Assembly (NCBI RefSeq): GCF_000429225.1
Contig: NZ_AUBL01000046.1
Coordinates: forward strand, 1-34,147
From: Actinomyces dentalis DSM 19115
GTDB lineage: Bacteria > Actinomycetota > Actinomycetes > Actinomycetales > Actinomycetaceae
Length of the DNA stretch: 34,147 nt
Direction of reading: 5' to 3'
The notes under the pieces were generated by a model, which saw only the letters and a program-made list of their open reading frames with translations, did not search any database and had not been told where the DNA came from. The translations under genes were made by a program, and so were the position numbers. Below are positions 7,997-13,522 of the stretch, in pieces. How positions within the stretch are numbered: position 1 is the stretch's first letter; each line of letters starts with the position of its first letter.

Positions 7997-8614
7997 ATGT
8001 CGCGCTACATCGAGCTCCACCCCGTCAACCCCCAGGCCCGTCTCATCGACAAGATCGTCACGGTGATCCGCGACGGCGGCCTGGTCGCCTACCCGACCGA
8101 CTCCGGGTACGCCCTGGCCTGCGCGCCGGGCAACAAGGAGGGCATGGACCGCATCCGCACGATCCGCCGGCTGTCCGACAAGCACAACTTCACCTTCGTG
8201 TGCGCCAACTTCGCCCAGGTCGGACCGCTGGCCATCGTCGGCAACAACGCCTTCCGGCTCATCAAGCGACTCACCCCCGGGCCGTGGACCTTCATCCTCA
8301 AGGGCACCAAGGACGTTCCCCGGATGACGCTCAACCCCAAGAAGCACACGCTCGGCGTGCGCATCCCCGACCACGCCATCTCCCAGGCCCTGCTCGCCGG
8401 CTTCGGCGGGCCGCTGCTGTCCTCGACCTTCATCAGGCCCGGCAACGAGGAGCCCGAGTCCTCCGGGTGGGAGATCGAGGAGTCCCTGGGGCACCTCATC
8501 GACGTCGTCATCGAGGGCCCGGTCGGGTCGACCGAGCCGACCACCGTCGTCGACCTGACCGACGACGTCCCCGAGGTCGTTCGCGCCGGCGCCGGGGACG
8601 CCGGCCTGCTGTAG
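7997..8614 (+). CDS. yciO: YciO-type Sua5/YrdC family protein
   Basis: This 205-residue protein aligns from memory along its whole length with E. coli YciO: HPVNPQARLIDK near the N-terminus, YPTDSGYALAC, IRRLSDKHNFTFVC, FILKGTKDVPR, LGVRIPDH, and PTTVVDLTDD near the C-terminus. The fold is that of threonylcarbamoyl-AMP synthases, which make the precursor of tRNA t6A37 from Thr, bicarbonate and ATP. YciO proper is a paralogue of uncertain activity, so the enzymatic role should not be assumed. No C-terminal Sua5 domain is present. It appears to be a single gene. Confidence 0.85.
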   Translation: MSRYIELHPVNPQARLIDKIVTVIRDGGLVAYPTDSGYALACAPGNKEGMDRIRTIRRLSDKHNFTFVCANFAQVGPLAIVGNNAFRLIKRLTPGPWTFILKGTKDVPRMTLNPKKHTLGVRIPDHAISQALLAGFGGPLLSSTFIRPGNEEPESSGWEIEESLGHLIDVVIEGPVGSTEPTTVVDLTDDVPEVVRAGAGDAGLL

Positions 8615-8880
8615 GCGCCCCGGCCGATCCCGACGACCGCCGCGGCCGTACCGGGATCTTGACGCGCGCGGGAGCGTTCATGGCAATTCTCCGCCCCGCC
8701 CCGCCGCCGCGATCCGGGCGCGTCGTCGGACCATCCGCCGCTGACGCACTCGCGTCCGCCGATGGCATGCCCGACGTCGCTGAGGCGTCGAACGGGCCGT
8801 CATCGGCTGACGCTGATGGGGGTAGGTCGGTGCGTTCGGCGGCCGGCTGTCGGGGCCTGGTCGTGCTGTTCTCGCACCGC
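8615..8880. other. Gap between yciO and the toxin-antitoxin pair
   Basis: No gene is supported here. A 7-bp stem, GATCCCG (8626-8632) with CGGGATC (8652-8658), could mark the end of yciO transcription but lacks a T-run. The rest holds CG-rich sequence with scattered GCTGACGC/GCATGCC-like motifs and no clear repeat. Confidence 0.4.
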
Positions 8881-8886
8881 TATCCT
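8881..8886 (+). promoter_or_regulatory. -10 box of leaderless antitoxin gene
   Basis: TATCCT sits exactly six bases before ATG 8893 and there is no Shine-Dalgarno, so transcription should start at the ATG. Confidence 0.45.
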
Positions 8887-8892
8887 GATCAC

Positions 8893-9123
8893 ATGGATGT
8901 TCAAGTCGATGTTGCCGAGGTCGAGGTTCATCTGTCCGAGCTCCTCGCACGGATCGAAGCCGGTGAGGAGATAACGTTGACGCGTGCGGGGCGCCCTGTG
9001 GCGACGCTCAGGCCCCTTGAACCTCCAGCGCGGAGGGTCTTCGGGGGTCGTCCCGACATCAAGATCCCGGACGAGTTCTTCTTCGAGCCCCTGGCGGACG
9101 AGGAACTCGCCCTGTGGGAGTAG
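8893..9123 (+). CDS. Phd/YefM-family antitoxin
   Basis: The 76-residue product shows the antitoxin pattern MDVQVDVAEVEVHLSELLARIEAGEEITLTRAGRP split over two elements: an N-terminal beta-strand and helix (residues 1-30), then EEITLTRAGRPVATLRP. The C-terminal tail (IPDEFFFEPLADEELALWE) is acidic and aromatic, as in antitoxins that wrap and neutralise a PIN toxin. It is expected to bind its own promoter together with the toxin. The PIN gene begins eight bases after its stop, or overlaps it if an earlier GTG is used. Confidence 0.85.
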   Translation: MDVQVDVAEVEVHLSELLARIEAGEEITLTRAGRPVATLRPLEPPARRVFGGRPDIKIPDEFFFEPLADEELALWE

Positions 9124-9131
9124 TGACCTCG

Positions 9132-9524
9132 ATGGGGCTCCTTCTGGACACTCATGTTGTAGTGTGGCTCGTCACGAACCCAGGACGACTAAGACCCGTA
9201 GTTCTCGATGTACTTGCGGATTCGCGACAAGTGCTCTTCGTATCGGCTATCAGTGCATACGAGGTGGCTCAAAAGGTTCGACTGGGAAAATGGCCTCAGG
9301 CGGAGTCTCTTTCACTGGATTGGGATGAGTTGGTGGCGAGCACGGATGTCCTGAGCCTTCCTCTGGAATCTGCCGATGCATTGATGGCCGGTCGACTCTC
9401 TTGGGATCATCGGGATCCTTTCGACCGCCTCATTGCGGCCCAGGCGATGAGACGCGGATACCAGTTGGTCAGTGCTGATCGCGTCTTCCGCTCTCTCGAC
9501 GGGCTGCTGCTGCTGTCCGCATGA
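9132..9524 (+). CDS. VapC-like PIN-domain toxin
   Basis: This 130-residue PIN-domain ribonuclease starts MGLLLDTHVVVWL. The acidic metal-binding residues are visible: D6 in LLDTH, E in SAYEVAQK (about 42), D in WDHRDPFDRLIAAQA (about 97-101), and D in VSADRVF. With the preceding antitoxin it forms a type II toxin-antitoxin module. It probably cleaves tRNA or another RNA when released. In-frame GTG codons at 9114 and 9123 are alternative starts; ATG 9132 fits the family N-terminus and has GGGAG about 12 bases upstream. The gene is visibly less GC-rich than its neighbours, suggesting recent transfer. Confidence 0.85.
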   Translation: MGLLLDTHVVVWLVTNPGRLRPVVLDVLADSRQVLFVSAISAYEVAQKVRLGKWPQAESLSLDWDELVASTDVLSLPLESADALMAGRLSWDHRDPFDRLIAAQAMRRGYQLVSADRVFRSLDGLLLLSA

Positions 9525-9659
9525 CTGAGGCGGTCTCAACTGGCATGACGCTCGATTGATGGCGTGGTGAACAGTTGCGGTCCCCTCTCCGTTGAGGCTG
9601 TTATCACGGTTATTCTTCACCTGGATCTGCGGGCCTGGTCCGACACCCATAGGGATAGT

Positions 9660-9841
9660 GAGCCTTTCTCACCAGAACTGGCGGTGCGGGAGGGCGATGA
9701 TCGGCGTGGTAGTGCGGGAAGGATGGGTGCCGAAGTGGGGGTGGTGCGCACGGGGCCGCGCCGCCCTGCGTCGTCCCAGGCCCTCTCACGCAATCACGCC
9801 GATTCGGGCCAGCTCTAGGATTTTTCCGATGAGAAAGGCTC
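9660..9841. mobile_element. MITE-like segment with 18-bp terminal inverted repeats
   Basis: GAGCCTTTCTCA at 9660-9671 is repeated inverted at 9830-9841. With two mismatches the match extends to 18 bp (consensus GAGCCTTTCTCAYCRGAA). The 182-bp segment holds no convincing ORF. No target-site duplication is visible (flanks end TAGTG and begin GGCGA). It could be a small non-autonomous element or a remnant IS end pair. Alternatively the repeats are regulatory sites, because a related motif recurs to the right. Confidence 0.4.
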
Positions 9842-9893
9842 GGCGAGTCTTTCATTCCCGGTCCGTCCCGGGATTCTTCTGACGAGAAAGACT
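9830..9893. promoter_or_regulatory. Direct and inverted GAGAAAGRCTC motifs before AlbA_2 gene
   Basis: GAGAAAGGCTC (9831-9841) and GAGAAAGACTC (9883-9893) form a direct repeat 52 bp apart. GAGTCTTTC (9845-9853) forms an inverted repeat with the second, enclosing an inner TCCCGG/CCGGGA stem. The second copy ends seven bases before the TATAAT box. The arrangement suits an operator, perhaps bound by the downstream DNA-binding protein. Confidence 0.4.
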
Positions 9894-9905
9894 CTATGTT
9901 ATAAT
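9878..9905 (+). promoter_or_regulatory. Promoter of the AlbA_2/HATPase gene
   Basis: A perfect TATAAT (9900-9905) lies in an AT-rich patch, unusual for this GC-rich DNA. TCTGAC (9878-9883) with a 16-bp spacer is a weak -35. Transcription would start near 9912, giving a leader of about 65 bases with a good ribosome-binding site. Confidence 0.6.
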
Positions 9906-9975
9906 CATGATGTGGATCGTAACTGTTTAATTGCCGACCACGGCTTACTGACCACAACGGCGTATGAGGGGAACG

Positions 9976-11553
9976 ATGAATGACTTTCTGACTCTCGACC
10001 CCGACGGTCGAGTCGCCGACCACGAGGGCAAGACCCTGGACTACAAGCGCGATCTGTCCGGACCCGAGGGAGTGCTGCGCACAGTCGTGGCCTTCGCCAA
10101 TTCTGCGGGCGGGCGCCTCGTCATCGGCGTGGCGGATGATCGCAGCGTCGTCGGCATCGATGATCCCGTGACGGCCGAGATGCGACTGGCCAATCTCATT
10201 GCGGACTCGATACGCCCCCAATTGCTTCCCACCATCGAACTCATCACCCTCGATGGCAGGACCGTACTCGTCGCCAACGTGCCGGTCGGGGGGCAGCGCC
10301 CATATTATCTGAAGGAGGCGGGCCGATACGGCGGCGCCTATGTACGCCTCGGCTCCTCCAACCGGCGGGCCACCAGGCTGTTGACGGACGATCTCGCCCG
10401 GGGGGCGGGCTCGCGGACCTTCGATCGGCAGATCAACCCGCAGGTCGATATCGACGACATCGACCCGCTGGTGCTGGAACGGCTTCTCGGCCGGCCCATC
10501 GGAGAGGAGGAACTGCTCACCCTGGAACTGGTCGGACGCGAGAACGGGCGTCTGCGCCCGACCAACGCGGGCCTGCTCGTCGCCTGCCCCAGTCCTCAGC
10601 GCTTCTTCCCCCACGCGTGGGTGCAGTGCGGCCGATTCCGCGGCCGCGACGGGCTCGACCTCGTCGACCAGGCGGATGTGCGCGGTCCGCTCCCCCTCGC
10701 CGTCGACGAGGTCATGTCCTTCCTGCAGCGCCATCGGTTTCTGCGGGCCGAATTCGGGGCGGGCGACCCGGAGTGGAACTGGAGGCGCAGGGACGTTTCC
10801 TCCATCCCGGAGGCCGCGATCCGCGAACTGGTCGTCAACGCCCTCGTCCACTCCAGCTACTCCTACGGCGGCACCGCCATCAAGGTGGTCTTCTACGATC
10901 GGGCCATCGTCGTCGAGAGCCCCGGCGGGCTCGTGCCCGGCGTGACCATTGAGCAGATCACCCACGGCGTGTCCGTCCAGCGCAATCCGGCGCTCGCCCG
11001 CGTCTTCCGCGAGGCCGGGCTCGTCGAGCTGTGGGGGATGGGGTTGCGCACCGTCATCCGGGACCTGACCGATGGGGGCTACGAGCCGCCTGACATCGAG
11101 GAACTGCACGAACGGCTGCGGATCACCGTCCGCATCCCCGACCACGACCCGCGATACTTCACTCCGGTCCGGCCCCGGAAGACCGCGGGCGCGAGCGGCG
11201 AGACGGGCGCCCGCGTGAGCAACTCGAGTGAGCAGGTGAGCAAGTCGGATCACCAAGTCGAGTCACCAAGTCACCAAGTCGAGTCACCAAGTCACCAAGT
11301 CGGGCGGCTTGACGAATCGGCGCTCGAGGTCCTCACCGCCGTGAGCGAGCGGGACATGTCCCGCTCGGAACTGCTCACCGGGCTCGGACTGACCAACGAG
11401 ACGCGCAATGCGCGCCGCCACCTCGATCCTCTTCTCGAAGCCGGGCTTATCGAGCGGACCGTCCCCGACAGGCCGAACAGCCGCCTCCAGCGTTACCGGA
11501 TCACCGACGCCGGCCGCGCCCGCCTGAACAGTCCACCCGGACCCGCCGAATAG
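9976..11553 (+). CDS. AlbA_2 / HATPase_c_4 winged-helix protein
   Basis: This 525-residue protein has an N-terminal Schlafen AlbA_2 domain (about residues 15-140; LDYKRDL, AFANSAGGRLVIGV), a middle ATPase-like HATPase_c_4 region (about 270-380; ELVVNALVHSSY, VESPGGL, RNPALARVFREAGLVELWGMG), a Ser/Gln-rich linker, and a winged-helix domain from about 450 (MSRSELLTGLGLTN..RRHLDPLLEAGLIER). Such COG2865-type proteins are annotated as putative transcriptional regulators or ATP-dependent helicases, with no settled role; some relatives occur in defence islands. ATG 9976 is preferred over 9964 because GAGGGG lies six bases before it. The linker is encoded by tandem DNA repeats. Confidence 0.8.
   Translation: MNDFLTLDPDGRVADHEGKTLDYKRDLSGPEGVLRTVVAFANSAGGRLVIGVADDRSVVGIDDPVTAEMRLANLIADSIRPQLLPTIELITLDGRTVLVANVPVGGQRPYYLKEAGRYGGAYVRLGSSNRRATRLLTDDLARGAGSRTFDRQINPQVDIDDIDPLVLERLLGRPIGEEELLTLELVGRENGRLRPTNAGLLVACPSPQRFFPHAWVQCGRFRGRDGLDLVDQADVRGPLPLAVDEVMSFLQRHRFLRAEFGAGDPEWNWRRRDVSSIPEAAIRELVVNALVHSSYSYGGTAIKVVFYDRAIVVESPGGLVPGVTIEQITHGVSVQRNPALARVFREAGLVELWGMGLRTVIRDLTDGGYEPPDIEELHERLRITVRIPDHDPRYFTPVRPRKTAGASGETGARVSNSSEQVSKSDHQVESPSHQVESPSHQVGRLDESALEVLTAVSERDMSRSELLTGLGLTNETRNARRHLDPLLEAGLIERTVPDRPNSRLQRYRITDAGRARLNSPPGPAE
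11250..11302 (+). repeat. Intragenic tandem repeat (five TCACCAAG octamers)
   Basis: TCACCAAG occurs at 11250, 11263, 11271, 11284 and 11292. The overall period is 21 bp, encoding a seven-residue unit (VESPSHQ) in the linker between ATPase-like and winged-helix domains. Because 21 is a multiple of three, gain or loss of a unit would change linker length without a frameshift. An 8- or 13-bp slip would break the frame. Confidence 0.8.
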
Positions 11554-11657
11554 CCCCGCCAATGAGCCCGCACTCCGGTCGAGGCGGCCGGGGGAGAGGG
11601 GGAGGGCGGGCCCGGCGCCGTCGTCGCCGTGACGGGCGCCGCGCACCGCGGGGCCCG
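11554..11657. other. Short convergent gap
   Basis: About 100 bases of GC-rich sequence separate two convergent genes. I see GC-rich complementary runs but no convincing terminator with a T-run. Confidence 0.4.
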
Positions 11658-12248
11658 TCAGTCGGCGTTCGCGCTCCAGGCGCGGAGCTCCTCCTCGACC
11701 ACGGACCTCGCCCACTGCCGGCTCGTCCCCGGCTCCTCCTGGACGAGGTGGAAGGCCAGTCCGTCGATGACGACGTGGAGCCTGCGGGCGCGCTCGTCGA
11801 GCCGCTCCTCGCCCGCGTCGGGGCGGATGCGGGCGAGGAGGCGCCGGCAGAGGCGGTAGAGCTCGTCCCGGGCGCGGTCCCGGATCCGCAGGAGCCCCCG
11901 GTCCGCCCCCGCCTCCGCGATGAGCGCGACATTGATCTCCATCTCGGCGCGGCTCGCCGAGTCCGTGGGGACCAGGTGGAGCAGGACCTCGGTCGCGTAG
12001 GCCAGGGCGCTCTGATCGGTTGGCACCGCCCGGACGCGCCGGGTGACATTGTCGATCATCAGCTCGGCCGCGGAGGTGAGCAGGGCGCTGCGGGTCGGGA
12101 AGACGTGCCGGAGCGACCCCACCGACACACCCGCGGCGGCGGCGACCGTGCGGAGGGACACTGCCGAGACGCCGTGGTGGTGGATCACGGACCACAGCGC
12201 CTCGACGAGTTCGGCCTTGCGGGCGGCGCGGTCGATTCTGCGGGGCAT
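11658..12248 (-). CDS. TetR-family regulator
   Basis: The 196-residue protein begins MPRRIDRAARKAELVEALW. An N-terminal helix-turn-helix spans about residues 25-55 (VSLRTVAAAAGVSVGSLRHVFPTRSALL), followed by a helical ligand-binding domain. ATG 12248 forms one edge of a 42-bp perfect palindrome whose other edge is the ATG of the divergent membrane-protein gene. This placement strongly suggests that the regulator represses itself and that gene through the palindrome. The -10 box TACCAT on this strand (12260-12255) is six bases before the ATG, so its mRNA would be leaderless. The ligand is unknown. Confidence 0.88.
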   Translation of the reverse strand: MPRRIDRAARKAELVEALWSVIHHHGVSAVSLRTVAAAAGVSVGSLRHVFPTRSALLTSAAELMIDNVTRRVRAVPTDQSALAYATEVLLHLVPTDSASRAEMEINVALIAEAGADRGLLRIRDRARDELYRLCRRLLARIRPDAGEERLDERARRLHVVIDGLAFHLVQEEPGTSRQWARSVVEEELRAWSANAD

Positions 12249-12287
12249 GATCGTATGGTAGCACGATCGTGCTACCATACGATCATG
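12246..12287. promoter_or_regulatory. 42-bp perfect palindrome: divergent promoters, operator and both start codons
   Basis: The sequence reads identically on both strands from 12246 to 12287, centred on GATC at 12265-12268. Each end is a start codon (tetR ATG 12248-12246; CPBP ATG 12285-12287). Each strand carries TACCAT six bases before its ATG (12255-12260 minus, 12273-12278 plus). The core TAGCACGATCGTGCTA is a likely TetR operator. The two promoters overlap, so RNA polymerase binding on one strand should exclude the other. Confidence 0.8.
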
Positions 12288-13253
12288 AATGACGATCCGG
12301 ATGCGGCGGCCGCTCCAGATGCGGCGGATTCAGCCGCCCCGACCCGGCGGGGGGCGCTCGCGAGGGCGCTCATCGGCTGGGCGGTGCTGAGCCTGGGGGT
12401 CGAGTTCTCGATAACGATCGCACGGCTCATAAGGGCCCGGGTCGCGGCGGGCCCCGCCTTCGTCCCCGTGCTCCAGGCGGTCCTGACCCCGATGATCGTC
12501 GTCCCCGCCGTTGTGATCCTCCGACGGCGGCTCGATCGCAGACCCCTCCGAGGAGCCGGGGGGATCGGCCTGGCCCGACGCTGGCCGGCCGCGGCCGTAA
12601 CGGGTGCCGCCGTCGGCCTCGGCGCCGGAGCGCTGGTGTGGGCCCCTGCGTTCTGGGCTGGGTGGATCCGCCTCGATCACTTCGATCCGACGGCGCTCAT
12701 CACCTTCCTCGCGGTCAACACCGCCGTCCTGCTGCTGTACGAGGCGCTGCCCGAGGAACTGGCACTGCGCGGCTACGGATGGTCCACGATGCGCGAGGCG
12801 TGGTCCCCGTTCGCGGCCACCGCGACCATCACGGCGCTCTTCTGCCTCAACATGGTCCCGGGGAACCTCATCCGGGCGGCGGCCTCGGTCCTCCTCCCCG
12901 GCGTCGAGATGACGGGCTTCCCTCTGGCGCCGAGCGGAGCCGATCCCATCGTCTACCTGACGCAGATGCTCATCTTCGGTCTTGCCCTCATCGCGGCCCG
13001 ACGCCTCCCGCTTCCGGGTGCGCTCACCGCTGCGATCGCCTTCCACGTCACCGTCCTGACCGTCAACCGTGTGCTTCTGGGCGGCCTGAGGTGGATCGAT
13101 TCCGGAGTCAGAACCGGGCTCGCCGCCCCGGAGGTCGCCGCCCTCACCCTCGCGCACCCCGTGGTCGGCGGCGTGCTCTTCATCCTCATCCGACGGTGGC
13201 TGGAGCGTCGCACCGAGATCCGCGCCGGGGCCAGTGGCCCGACGGAGCGATAA
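12285..13253 (+). CDS. CPBP-family intramembrane protein (Abi-like)
   Basis: This 322-residue protein has about eight hydrophobic segments. It carries the first CPBP motif EExxxR at residues 157-162 (EELALR) and a late His (H254, AFHVTVLTVN, with N261) matching the third motif. The second motif FxxxH is not intact: the expected His appears as Asn (ALFCLNM, N189). CPBP proteins are intramembrane glutamic proteases related to Rce1 and are found in bacteriocin immunity and processing, but whether this variant is active is doubtful. Its start is embedded in the operator palindrome of the divergent TetR gene, so it is probably induced when TetR binds its ligand. Confidence 0.75.
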   Translation: MNDDPDAAAAPDAADSAAPTRRGALARALIGWAVLSLGVEFSITIARLIRARVAAGPAFVPVLQAVLTPMIVVPAVVILRRRLDRRPLRGAGGIGLARRWPAAAVTGAAVGLGAGALVWAPAFWAGWIRLDHFDPTALITFLAVNTAVLLLYEALPEELALRGYGWSTMREAWSPFAATATITALFCLNMVPGNLIRAAASVLLPGVEMTGFPLAPSGADPIVYLTQMLIFGLALIAARRLPLPGALTAAIAFHVTVLTVNRVLLGGLRWIDSGVRTGLAAPEVAALTLAHPVVGGVLFILIRRWLERRTEIRAGASGPTER

Positions 13254-13387
13254 CGCCCGCGCCGCGAGCGCGCCCACGCCCCGCCGATTGCCCGCGCTCG
13301 CGGCCATCGGACGCCCCCGTCCGCGCCGGGGGAGCGCCGGCGGTCCGCGGCCGGACGGGCCCGCTGGCCCGCGCCGTCGCGCGGCGC
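13254..13387. other. Gap between CPBP gene and hflX leader
   Basis: About 135 very GC-rich bases with no supported gene. It should contain the upstream part of the hflX promoter, but I see no convincing -35 hexamer. Confidence 0.4.
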
Positions 13388-13393
13388 TACCAT
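13388..13393 (+). promoter_or_regulatory. -10 box of hflX leader transcript
   Basis: TACCAT ends six bases before ATG 13400. The same hexamer at the same distance occurs in the TetR/CPBP promoters, supporting transcription starting at this ATG. Confidence 0.5.
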
Positions 13394-13399
13394 GCCGCC

Positions 13400-13423
13400 A
13401 TGTGGATCGTCCGTATGCGTTGA
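13400..13423 (+). CDS. Seven-codon leader peptide MWIVRMR upstream of hflX
   Basis: ATG TGG ATC GTC CGT ATG CGT TGA follows a TACCAT -10 box by exactly six bases, so it would be the first thing translated on a leaderless transcript. The peptide ends Arg-Met-Arg, matching the Arg/Lys-X-Arg/Lys motif at which macrolide-bound ribosomes are known to stall (for example RLR in Erm leader peptides). The stop codon lies inside the left arm of a perfect 10-bp hairpin. The next gene encodes HflX, a ribosome-splitting GTPase linked to macrolide-lincosamide tolerance in mycobacteria. A regulatory leader peptide is therefore likely but unproven. Confidence 0.5.
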   Translation: MWIVRMR

Positions 13424-13502
13424 GCCGATGACGGCTCAACGCGCCGTCTGCCCCCATCCGCGCCCGGCACGCCGGGCGGGCCCGCCGCCGAGCCGCGGGC
13501 CC
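13417..13502 (+). promoter_or_regulatory. Candidate attenuator hairpins in hflX leader
   Basis: Hairpin 1 pairs GCGTTGAGCC (13417-13426) with GGCTCAACGC (13433-13442) and contains the leader stop codon. A competing hairpin pairs GACGGC (13430-13435) with GCCGTC (13443-13448) and cannot form together with hairpin 1. Two further stems follow: CGCCCGGC/GCCGGGCG (13461-13478) and GGGCCCGC/GCGGGCCC (13478-13502), which share base 13478. No T-run is visible, so any termination would be non-canonical. GC-rich DNA forms stems easily, so this needs testing. Confidence 0.4.
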
Positions 13503-13522
13503 CGCACGCAAAGGACCCCTCA

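Noticed and set aside
11562-12284. Plus-strand extension of the CPBP gene through the tetR region
   Set aside because: It is antisense to tetR and would place the operator palindrome inside a coding region.
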